From Glebionis coronaria (lineage: Eukaryota > Streptophyta > Magnoliopsida > Asterales > Asteraceae): a stretch of 64,000 nucleotides of DNA. Shown here piece by piece: positions 1 through 9,123 of the stretch. The stretch is taken from NCBI GenBank assembly GCA_025667525.1, contig CM046877.1, positions 34,058,255 to 34,122,254 of the forward strand, in the 5' to 3' direction. A model generated the notes under the pieces. The model was not told the origin of the DNA and did no database searches. It saw only the letters and a list, made by a program, of their open reading frames with translations. Both the position numbers and the translations under genes were made by a program. Positions within the stretch are counted from its first letter, which is position 1, and each line of letters begins with the position of its first letter.

Positions 1-109
1 ATTAATACTCAGCATGATCGCATGAAAGTTAATCTCGTTAATGTTGTTTGATATTACCGTATTGTTTTAATTGCAACAGTTGTCTCAATTGAAACACAGT
101 TTAATGTTA

Positions 110-296
110 ATTGTGTAACGGGGAAAGAAATCCCCGATTCTCCATTGTGGATCCCTGTGCCCCGCTGGGATGGGGATGGTATGTATCTTGTAATCCCCGA
201 TGAGGATGGGAACGGGGATGGGGATAAATATTTAACTTTGGGATGGGGATGGTAGCAACCATTCCCCGCAAACCCGGCCCCGTTGCCATCTCTACT
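110..296. mobile_element. hAT-like MITE remnant (GGGGATGG-rich)
   Basis: GC-rich stretch of repeated GGGGATGG and ATCCCCG motifs in AT-rich surroundings, ending at about 296 in GTTGCCATCTCTA. Similar NNGATGGCAA ends close the hAT-like elements elsewhere in the window (for example 45667-46879). The left end is not clear and no target duplication was found. The small minus-strand reading frame over it is an artefact of the repeats. Confidence 0.35.
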
Positions 297-309
297 CTCG
301 CTTCATGGC

Positions 310-785
310 GGAAACTATTTTTACAATGGAGGGGGGCATTTTTCGGCCCTCTCGCCGAAGGGGCCCTGGCAGATTGTCGTCGTGGAGTTTAAGATCTAAA
401 AACTAGAAATTAATAAGTGAATGAATACAATAAGAAATACTCCAATCAGTTACTACTATTTATATACAGAGTATCAATTATTAACAGAAAAATAACGTTA
501 TAAGTTATATACAGCAAGCAGTATCAATTATTAACCGTTACCTAATCAACATACATTGTACTTATTAGCCTTATAACTCGTTAATTAGTCTAGCTTTTTT
601 TTTATTCGTGCTAGTGTTAATCTCAGGCTGAAAGACTTTGCCTTGGGTTTCATTCCTATTCCCATCTCTCAAAACCCATCAACCAAACACCCCCTTAAAC
701 TAAAAAACCTATAAAACCAAAACCAATCTCTTCTTTCTTCCTCAAAGATTCAAAAACCTGCACTTTCCTACCAGTAACCAAACAA
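310..785 (+). promoter_or_regulatory. TAF7: TAF7 upstream region, TATA box and 5' UTR exon
   Basis: A TATAAAA box lies at 710-716, followed about 25-30 bp later by a CT-rich leader (TCTCTTCTTTCTTCC) typical of plant transcription starts. The leader runs into CAAG/GTATAA at about 785, a likely donor of a 5' UTR intron that ends shortly before the uORF at 1379. The whole region is copied at 32027-32470, and its TATA/leader part again at about 12560-12720 and 34460-34620. Confidence 0.6.
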
Positions 786-1378
786 GGTATAACCCACCTT
801 TCTTTAGTTAATCTTTATAAAGATACAATTTTATGTATACCCTTTTTAGTTATAACATTATGCGTTATCGAAATGTATCTTGGTGCTTTAAAGTTTCTGT
901 CTTTTGCGTTTATTTGTAATCTTTATTAGTGGCCATTTTGTTTTTTGTTTAGGGTAATCATGTTTAGGCCATTCTACTATCCATAGGTGTTTGGATTAGC
1001 TTATTTTCTGGAATTATAAGCTTAAATAAGTCATAAGCTCGTACTCTGCGAAAAAAGGTAGCTTTTGGGGTTCTGTTGTACTAGTTTCGGGGGTTCGTTA
1101 TTGGAATGTATCTTGGTGCTATAAAGTTTGTGTCTTTTGTGTTTGTTTGTAATCTTTACTAGTTGCCATGTGGTTTTTTGTTTAGGGTAATCATGTTTGT
1201 GTCATTCTACTGTTTTGGGGTGTTTTGATTAGCTTAGGAGCTTATCAGGACTATATGGTATGTTAGTAATCGGATTTTTAAGTTGGTTAGTCTATGACCT
1301 GTTAGGGAGAGATTTAAATAAGTTTAGTCCTTTGAATGTATAAGTTTAAAGAAGCTTAATAATAGTCTTATGAGCTAA

Positions 1379-1432
1379 ATGAACATAAAAGCTGAAAATG
1401 ATCGCGAAGTTAATGACCGAGTAGATTATTAA
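1379..1432 (+). CDS. Upstream ORF in the TAF7 leader (17 codons)
   Basis: An ATG at 1379 opens 17 codons and ends at TAA 1430-1432, 27 bp before the TAF7 start at 1460 and in the same frame. In the duplicated exon at 14543 the TAA is CAA (Gln) and four codons are missing, so there the same frame runs unbroken into the TAF7 start and would add a 23-residue N-terminal extension. Known plant TAF7 proteins begin at the MEEQF motif, so I read this stretch as leader. Whether it is translated or regulates TAF7 is unknown. Confidence 0.4.
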   Translation: MNIKAENDREVNDRVDY

Positions 1433-1459
1433 CCCCATTTGCTTCAGTTTGATTTAGGG

Positions 1460-4400
1460 ATGGAGGAGCAGTTTGTACTGAGAGTACCGCCATCAGTCGC
1501 TGAGCGTATAGAACGTCTTTTAAATGAAAATGCCGATGAAGAGTCATTGGATTTGTCATATTCTGGTGAGATTTAATTGTGTTAATTTGAGACAGCATAT
1601 TTATGTAAAAACTTGAAGGTGTCTTTAGCGTTTTGAAGTGATTATGTTACACTTAATAATCATATTCAGATAATCAGCCGTGGCCAAGTAGATAAATAGG
1701 CTACAGAAGGTCATATTTTGGACGTGGTTATCCGGTTTGAAGTTGTCATAATTTGAACATCTGTTATAGTGTTTTGCAAATTAGGTTAGTTAGGAATTTA
1801 CATGTAAATTGTCTCGTAAATAATTAGATAACTAGAATCAGCATATATGCAGCAGCACTCCAGAACTCACTGTCCAAAATTGATTATTTGGCCCCAAAAG
1901 ATTGATTAATCAAAATTGGTTTCAGAATACCTAAGTATGACCTCAGATATGAATGAGTGGAGAGCTAGAATTAGACTAGGGGGCAAGAAGCTAGGTTCTT
2001 GTTGGTTTTCCTTTGTGTGATAGGTGTCTGTAAAACTAGGATTTTGTTGGTTCTCCTTTGTGTGTTAGGTGTCTGACTTGTCTGCAGGCTTTTGCTTTGG
2101 CTTGGTGGCTCTATGTGCGTTGTTTGTTCTGGCATGCTTGTTTAGTGCCCTGGTTGTATTTGCCTTGTTCCTCTTTGTACTTTAGGTGTTCGACTTGTTT
2201 GTGTGCTTTTGCCTTGGCTTGTTTGCTCTCTGTGCTTAGTTTTTGCTCTCGTTTGCTTGTTTTGGCTGTATGTGTTACTTGCTTTGGTTGTTTTTGTTTG
2301 GCTGCTTGCGTGTCCCTTATCCTATTTTCATACTCTGCTAGATTTGAGTGGAGGATTAGTCGTAGACTAGAATAGAAGGTAGGTTTTTGCTTGGTGTCCT
2401 TTGTCCCTTAGGTTTTTGATTTGATTGTGTGCGTTTGGCGTGTTGGCTCTTTGTGCCCTGCCCCCTTGTCCGTTGCTTGTTTGGTTCGTTTGTGATTGAC
2501 GTGGCACGGCTTTATGTAGTGATCCTATGTTGTTCCTCCCTCTTGGCAGGTCTTTTATATCTCTTTGCCCGGCTTGGTTATTATTTTGTTTAGCTCTATG
2601 TTCTCGTCTGCTATCATGCTTTGTGTATGCGCCCCTTTTGACCCATGCCTGGTTGCTCATGTTGGCTTGCTTGTTTTCGTTGCCTATGCATGTTTTGCCC
2701 TTTGTGAGCTTTCAGTGTGTTTTTGCTTTTGTTTGCTTCGCTTACCTTGACTTGTGTCTCTCTTCTCTGCATGCTTTTGATTCTTGCTAATATATCTTGA
2801 CTTGCGTTGTTCCCTGTCTTTATCATGCTTATAATAAATTAAAAAAAAAAAAAATCTTGTTGTCTCTCTTCTTTCCTCCCTTCTCTTAGCCGGAGGTCTA
2901 CCTGGATGCAGTCTCCTTACCCGCGGGTTTTCCCAAGGTTAGGGGTATGATCTGTCTACATTTTAACTCCCCCTACCCTGCCGAGGCGGGATTGGGTATC
3001 GTTGTTGTTGTTGTTTTTGGTTTCAGAATACCAATCACTCGAAACTATTTTCTATAAATAGAAATATGCGATAATCAGATATTCGCTTTCGAAAGGCAAC
3101 ACCAAGCATCAATAAGTTGTACAACATAAGCTAGATAATATAGAAAGAAGTTAACAAGGTTATATATCTAAGAGTGATTAGATATGTCATATGTCTTGGA
3201 AGAACTTGTTAGATCTTGATACGGACCTATCCCATACTAGGCTCGTAATCGGTTCATAAGTCCCAAGTGTAGAACTCACTCAAAAAGCTAGCTTGTTTGA
3301 GGAGGGGACACGACCTGGACATTGTAAACCATCAACCATTCTCATACTTGGCCGATGTGGGATCATAACAGATCTGTAGTTAGTTCGTGAACATGATAAT
3401 GCTGTTTAAAATAATGGATGGAAATATGTTGAAGTTGGGACACCCTGGTTCTCTCAAGTTTGAGTTTATTTTACTATCTGATTCTACTCATATGTGTTTA
3501 TTACGTACTTATTGGCCAATATCTTAGCTTCACTTGCTTATCTAATTAATTTATATTTACATTGTAGAGGATGGGAGGAGTGGTAAATTCGTTATTGGCG
3601 ATGAGCAGTTTTCCGCTTCCCTCTTCGACCTTCCAACAATTTTAGAATCATACAAAACTTATGACGACAGTGTTCTGATCAAAACAACAGATGTTGGCCA
3701 GGTATGTTTTATCTGCATTTCATTACAGGTTTCTCCAGATGCACACCCTTCATATATTAGTCTACTCATACCTCTATACTGTCACAGATGGTTCTAGTCA
3801 GTGAGGATGCTGTTCCTGTTCCAGATAGCGGGGAGTATCGACATGGTATTACCCCTCCAATGAAAGATGTTCGAAGACGAAGGTTTCACAGGGAGCCTGA
3901 TTTAAATGTATGTTCTTGAAAATTCTTGTATATTAAAGTTGTGAGTATGTACTGATATTTGTATATATTTGTTGCAGCCGGAACTTGTGCAACGAGTTGA
4001 GAAAGATCTGATGAACATCATGCATGGTGGAACCGCTGAATATATTGATATCCTTTTATAATGTCGGATTTACTTATATTTAACCATGAGTACATTTTAA
4101 TAACTACTTGGTGATGGAAATGCTTTTGGTGTCTGCTTAAATATGAGTAATTCATCTGAGAACCTAATGACTACTTAAGCTAGGATGTATATAAACTGTT
4201 TAAAGTTTTCTGGTTTATATTTTCTGATTCTGAATATTCACAATCGTTTTCAAAATGCACACCCAAACGCCCTGCAAGTACAATAAATATTACTTGTTCA
4301 AGCTCCTTACAGATTTGCGTTTATTGATAGCATCTTGATTCAAGTATTATACTATTATCTAATTACAATAAGTCTAGAATCCTCGAAATGCTAATTGTTA

Positions 4401-4641
4401 AGAGATTATCTAATTTTAATGTCTTTTGAAAAAGATCTTGATTTGTTTAGCACATATAATTCCTTAACATTGGTTTTCACATATGGATATGACGGAGCAA
4501 GAGGAAGCTGGTGACGGGAATGCTGGTGACACTATGAACAATGCAGCACCAGCACCTCCACCAGATCCAAATACTTCACAGGCTGCAAATGCTGGAGAGC
4601 CTGAAAGAACTGATTCTGAAGAGTCTGATTATTCAATTTAA
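1460..4641 (+). CDS. TAF7: TFIID subunit 7 (TAF7), complete, five coding exons
   Basis: TAF7 is a subunit of the general transcription factor TFIID in the nucleus and contacts TAF1. Coding exons: 1460-1565, 3568-3701, 3788-3907, 3978-4047, 4481-4641; total 591 bp, 196 residues, close to the roughly 200 residues of Arabidopsis TAF7. The start is set at MEEQFVLRVPPSV, where plant TAF7 proteins begin. Residues 1-145 form the TAFII55 N-terminal domain, with ESYKTYDD, EYRHGITPP (about 96-104), a basic RRRRFHRE run and PDLNPELVQRVEKDLMNIM. The acidic Ser-rich tail ends DSEESDYSI, slightly shorter than the Arabidopsis tail. Introns 1-3 are GT-AG; the fourth is AT-AC and keeps the frame (phase 1). 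No internal stop or frameshift. Intron 1 (2.0 kb) carries a retroposon. The gene is the apparent source of the exon 1 copy at 14612. Confidence 0.93.
1932..3016 (+). mobile_element. Non-LTR retroposon with SINE-like (GTT)n tail in TAF7 intron 1
   Basis: A 1085-bp insertion bounded by a perfect 16-bp direct repeat, TTGGTTTCAGAATACC, at 1916-1931 and 3017-3032: a target duplication of the length expected for target-primed reverse transcription. The body (about 1980-2830) is T/G-rich with repeats of CCTTTGTGTG and TTAGGTGTC, then AATAAATT and a run of 14 A. After the A-run come a CT tract and a roughly 135-bp module ending in (GTT)n. Reading frames on both strands here look like composition artefacts. 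Confidence 0.75.
2885..3016 (+). repeat. SINE-like 3' module
   Basis: Contains GCCGGAGGTCTACCTGG, CCCCCTACCCTGCCGAG, GGGATTGGGTATC and a terminal (GTT)n. This order and tail are typical of the 3' part of plant tRNA-derived SINEs of the Au/TS type as I remember them. No clear tRNA-like A and B boxes were seen 5' of it, so it is a 3' fragment or part of a chimeric retroposon. Confidence 0.6.
4048..4480 (+). other. U12-type AT-AC intron (TAF7 intron 4)
   Basis: The donor is ATATCCTTTT, matching the U12 5' consensus ATATCCTT exactly. The branch site is TTCCTTAAC at 4460-4468, the ideal U12 branch element, 12 bp before the terminal AC at 4479-4480. There is no suitable GT donor or AG acceptor that keeps the frame. 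Joining 4047 to 4481 restores a phase-1 Asp codon and reads on into TEQEEA, a motif also present in Arabidopsis TAF7. Length 433 bp. Confidence 0.9.
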
Positions 4642-6234
4642 TTTTCACATTTATACAACTCAAAAGCTGGTATGGTTATTGTGTTACGCCAATTTCTTGA
4701 CATTTTTTTCACAATACCTTGAAAATATCCCATGTGGATTCAAACTCTGTTTTCCATATGCTATTAAAGAGGTTACCAAAGATACGATTTTTTTAAAATA
4801 TTTTCTGCTTGGAAACATTTACATTATATTGGGTCAGGAACAGCTTCGGGTTTAATGGGGATGCCAGCCAGGATTAGGTATGGTCTATAGTGTTGACCTT
4901 AATTTTGTGTAGCCGGTCACCTTATATGCCTCAAATCATGTTCTAACAATCCATACATTTGCTGTACTGGCGTATTATAATGTTATCTTTTAGGCCCATG
5001 TGGTGCAAATCACAAGTATAGACTAGACGTTTTTATAAGATACAAATACAAGCCACTGATTTTCGTTATCATAAACGAATGCTTACCTAAGAGGCATCTA
5101 TTTGTTTAGAATGTAAGTTTGGTTTGTTAAATCGTTTGAATTAGAATGCAATATGTCGCAGATGCAAAACTCTATACAGAGTATCTACTCATGTTACAGA
5201 GGGGTTAATGACTTGCCACCAGGTTATATGAGCAAAACTCTATACAGAGTATCTACTCATGTTGCAGGCGAGTTAATGACTTGCCGCCTGGTTGATAGGA
5301 CATGCCCTCTTGTAGTTTTTTGTTGTAGGGTTAAAGTGACAGCCATGCGGTTGCATTCGAGTCATTAAATATGTGTATCTGGTGCATATTGGTCTTGAGT
5401 TTTTTATATATCTGCATGAAGCATGCTTGGAGCTATAGTTGCACTAAAAGAATCAAAAGGGTGATTTGTGATTCACATGCTGAAAGTGTATATGCCACCA
5501 TGCATACACGCTGTGTTTGACTTTTTAGCAACCCAGAAATAGTAGTCAATATAACTCTGCACTGCATGGCTGTAAAAAGGTGGTTTTCTGGCTCCACCCA
5601 CCTTGTTCAAATCCATGAGGTTTTCCTTGTTCAGGTTAGTGAGGGAGGGCGTCAAATGTACGCAGTTTTACCAGGTTGATCTCGAGACTGTTTTTGACCC
5701 TTCTCTGGCCACACAGAAATGTGCACATCATTTTTGACCCTTCTCTGACCACACACAACACACAAATGTACACAACTAGCGAGGTTTTAACCCTCTTGTG
5801 AGGAAACTATAGACCTTACTGTTGACTTACAATTTATACACCCAGGGGCAGGGGCGGACCAAGCGCTCCAAGTCATTGACTGCACAATTTAGTTGTGGAA
5901 TTTGTGAGCGGAACAAATTTTAGTCATTAAACTACTAATTTCAGATACCATGAAGATAGGTTTTTGATGTCTTTAATTGTAAAGTTTAGTTCTTTTCAGA
6001 TGAATCCTGTCATCCTTACAATTTTAGTTAATGTTTTGAGTTGTAGATGCATGTTCTTGAATTGTAATTAAGGTTTTTGAATACCGGATTATGGTGCCTG
6101 TGGGATATATGTTTAGGTATTAAAATTACAAACTAGGGTCCTTGTATGTATGGTTACTCGACAATTTTAGCTGGTAAATTGCTATATTTAGTAGTTAAGT
6201 TAGGTTCTTGAATTGTAACTAAAACTTTATGAGA
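4642..6234 (+). other. TAF7 3' UTR and downstream intergenic DNA
   Basis: No convincing coding region. The first few hundred bases are probably TAF7 3' UTR; a clear poly(A) signal was not placed. A 68-bp tandem duplication lies at about 5166-5301. From 5820 to 6230 the DNA is AT-rich without recognised features. Confidence 0.4.
5166..5301 (+). repeat. 68-bp tandem duplication (two units)
   Basis: Two head-to-tail units, each starting AAAACTCTATACAGAGTATC and containing GTTAATGACTTGCC, offset by 68 bp and differing at a handful of positions. Each unit holds the small palindrome CTCTATACAGAG. Confidence 0.8.
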
Positions 6235-6433
6235 TTGTCTAACAAATGCCCTTAAGGCATTGTTTAAAGAGCATTAAATCATCTCAAAGTTGCTTATTAA
6301 ATTAAAATGTGCAATTAATACACATTAATTGATCTTATAATTTACTTTAATTGATTCTGATTTTTAATTAATAATCTTAAAGTTTCCTTATTTAATCGTT
6401 TAATGTAATGCCCTAAGGGCACTCGTTAGACAA
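6235..6433. mobile_element. MITE with 27-bp terminal inverted repeats
   Basis: The left end starts TTGTCTAACAAATGCCCTTA and the right end, read in reverse, TTGTCTAACGAGTGCCCTTA: 27-bp inverted repeats with 3 mismatches. The interior is AT-rich and noncoding, 199 bp in all. No clear target duplication, so the superfamily is not assigned. It directly abuts the inverted SR-gene exon at 6466. Confidence 0.75.
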
Positions 6434-6465
6434 ACCCAATTTTTGCAGGATCAAAGTGCTTTTAC

Positions 6466-6619
6466 CTTGAGTAGTGCCTTCTTCTGGGTGCAGGAGAGTA
6501 ATCACGGCGGGGAGATGGTGATCTGGAATAGCGACGAGGTGGGGATCGGGCATATCGAGGTGAACGAGAGTAACGAGGGGAAGTTACCGCCTACGATCAC
6601 TGCTAAATCTGCTGCTACT
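6466..6619 (-). pseudogene. SR-gene RS exon, inverted copy (locus E)
   Basis: The minus strand matches the middle RS-domain exon of the SC35-like gene copies at 15418-15573 and 40434-40589: AGTAGCAGCAGATTTAGCAG at its start and CACTACTCAAG before a GTAAAA donor at its end. It carries an in-frame TAA after the RRR codons and several substitutions. It lies upside down relative to the following exon fragment at 6804, and the intron motif TTTGATCCTGCAAAAATT occurs in opposite orientations at about 6437-6455 and 6713-6730, flanking it. Confidence 0.85.
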
Positions 6620-6803
6620 TCTACTATCGTCATTAAAAACTCTACAATTCAAGAGCCTAAGTCACAACTACAATTATTCTGTTAACCACTTTCTGCTAAT
6701 AAAGTTTGACTTTGATCCTGCAAAAATTTTATTCTCTCGTTCTCGAATCACAATCTATATCTTGCAAATTTTATTCTCTCATTCAGTACATATATTTGGG
6801 CAG

Positions 6804-6930
6804 GTCGGCTTCACCTGTAGAGAAAAGGTACAGTCGTGAAAGATCATACTCACACTCACCAGTAAGAGACCGTTCTCCATCTCATGATGGCGCACCTAGG
6901 AGCCCAAGTCGCAGTCCTATTAATATGAAT
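6804..6930 (+). pseudogene. SR-gene last exon, truncated (locus E)
   Basis: After a good acceptor (TTTGGGCAG) the frame reads SASPVEKRYSRERSYSHSPV, matching the last exon of the SR copies at 15703 and 40719. Homology breaks at about 6925 after CGCAGTCCTATTAAT and jumps straight into 3' UTR sequence (ATGAATTCTT). The last third of the coding exon and part of the UTR are deleted, probably across the short match TTAATGAAT/TAATATGAATT. The SR downstream region follows to about 7215. Confidence 0.85.
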
Positions 6931-7215
6931 TCTTCTTGGTATAAAACTTAGTCTAGTCGACTTTGTTATTAAATTTGAGTTTAAGTGATTGGATCATAAA
7001 GCCAATTTAACCATCTCTTGTTTTTGATGTTTATAACTTTCCATATTGAGCATTAGTTTAAGCCTATCGAATGTACTTAATCAAGTAATCAACCTCTTAC
7101 ATCCGAAATTTGGAATAGTTTCGTTATAAGAGTGTTGGTATCCTTAAAATAGGCTTATGAAAGCTTTTATAAGCTTCAAGCTTTCATAAGCTCTATATAT
7201 CATAGTTTTGACATA

Positions 7216-8858
7216 TACACGAATAGTCTGCAATCGTATATTTCTTTTTGTTTTATGTTACAAATAGCTTAATGACCCGCAGAATTGCGGGGTATTTTAA
7301 AAAAATTATTCATTAGACAATTAGTAGACGAATAAAGTTAGAGACAATAACAAACGTAACTATGTTTTATCATTTTCTAAAAGAAACAATAACTAATATT
7401 TCAATGATACGATGAACAATTTGCGTTGTGAGTACTAAAATAATTAAAATATCGTCTTCTTCAACTGAAAGATAGTCACGAGGAACAAAAATATGCAATC
7501 AATGGTAAACATTAGAGTTGAAAAAACCGAAACCATTTTTGTAAAAACTGGTTTTTTCTCAAACCGATCCGACAATTGATAGCCGGTATTATAAAATGGC
7601 CGGGAGTCGGGACATGTTTAAAAACTGGTTAAAACCGAATCGATCCAGTTAAAGAGTTAATTTAAACTTATCTGATCCGGATAAATACCGGGTAAAATCT
7701 AACAAAAACTTATTTTATGATCTTGTTTAAGTCAAACCAGTTTCTTAACCTTTTGACTCAAACCAAATCAATAAAAAAACTAATTTGCCCATCATTACAC
7801 TTGAGTAGTCCATATACACATTATGATAACCTTAAATTTATCCCCAAACCCTCTCATGCATGAAACATTTTGTACTCACTTGCACCTAAAACATATCTTA
7901 CACTAAACAATTAGAACTCTAGTTAAGAAATCACAAATTCATTAATAGTCCAGCACCATATAGTTAGAGTTGTGGACATATGAATTGTCATTATTAGATT
8001 GATACAAAATAGTTTCATGTTCTTTCATCGATTCATTATTCTATGTTGAGTTTGGTACATTTTGGGGACTTAAGAAATCTACTAAGAATAACCATCATGG
8101 AGATTTCCACAATAACTATAAAATAAAATTCTAATGCACATATATAAATTAAAATTCTAAAGCAGTAACTTTGATCGAATGAAGCAATAAGTAATGAATT
8201 TGTCATATGTTATATTTGATACATAAAATTTTAAACGAAGCCGAGCTTTTGATCAAATGTGGAAGGAGTCGTCTCTCAAATGCTATTGAGATTAAGTTGG
8301 CCATTTTCTTTGAATCAAGAATGTTATTTGTGGTAGAGTAGTTACATTTTCCTCGACCACCTGCTTGTAAAGGTTTTTCTGCAATGTTTCCATGTAATTT
8401 AGCAACCCAAACATAGCTTCGACTCGAGATATGAAGAGTTTAGCAGTGTGTTTTTTTGTGACCTTCAATGTTGCATTTACTCTAACTTATGAAATGTTAA
8501 AATCATATGAAGAGTTCAGCAACTATAGCAATAAAAAGTTATACAAATAGATAGATGTAATTTGAAGAAAAATTCGAACACGTGAATATAAGAACTTAAC
8601 TTCCAAGTAGTACCAATCAAATAGATCGATCGACAACAAAATGAAGGTTGAGCGAGAATGCATGCGTCATTTTTTCATTTAATAAAAAGTACCATTGTGC
8701 CTAAAATACCAATTTGGGTGACTGACTAATCTTAAGTTAATTAGATTAAGCAATTTTTTAAAAGGTTTCGTAGAAGAAACATATGTGTAGTAGCGTTTTA
8801 GCTTCATACGCTTAATTAACATCTTGAAAAAGTGAAATAACATTGTATCAATCATGAA
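7216..8858. other. AT-rich intergenic DNA
   Basis: No gene seen. At about 7275-7300 there is a short GC hairpin (ACCCGCAGAATTGCGGGGT) of a type common at plant transposon ends. At 7530-7790 lies a GGTTTGA/AACCGAATC-rich stretch that may be a decayed hAT-like element. Neither has clear ends. Confidence 0.4.
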
Positions 8859-9123
8859 TAGAGATGAGCACGGTACCGGTACCGTATCGATCTCGTACCG
8901 AATTAGTAGTACCAATTCTTTTTCGAGCATAAATTAATGGTATCGATATCAATACCGGTACCAGGATTCCGGTACAAGGAAATAGGAATTTTCCGTTATT
9001 TCTAGGGAATTTATCGATTTGGTGCCGGTCCCGTACCGAACGGGATTCGGTTACCGAAAATCGAGACGGTACCGGTACGATTTCGGTTCGATTTTGAGAT
9101 TCGGAATGAAATGCTCAACCCTA
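8859..9123. mobile_element. hAT-like MITE (GGTACCGGTACCG-rich)
   Basis: A 265-bp element rich in GGTACCG motifs. It starts TAGAGATGAGCACGG and ends AAATGCTCAACCCTA, giving short imperfect inverted ends (GAGCA/TGCTC) like the element at 48620-48894. Flanking 8-mers ATCATGAA and CCCATGAG share CATGA, compatible with an old 8-bp hAT target duplication. Noncoding. Confidence 0.6.

Noticed and set aside
1379..1600. Premature stop in TAF7 exon 1 making the gene a pseudogene
   Set aside because: The TAA at 1430 lies before the conserved start MEEQF at 1460; from there on the frame is open through all five exons.
2058..2826. Cys/Leu-rich frames on both strands in TAF7 intron 1
   Set aside because: They lie inside the retroposon and arise from T/G-rich repeats; there is no domain, and overlapping frames exist on both strands.
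7261..7320. Helitron end suggested by ACCCGCAGAATTGCGGGGT
   Set aside because: A small hairpin alone; no 5' TC end, no CTRR terminus after the hairpin and no insertion between A and T could be confirmed.
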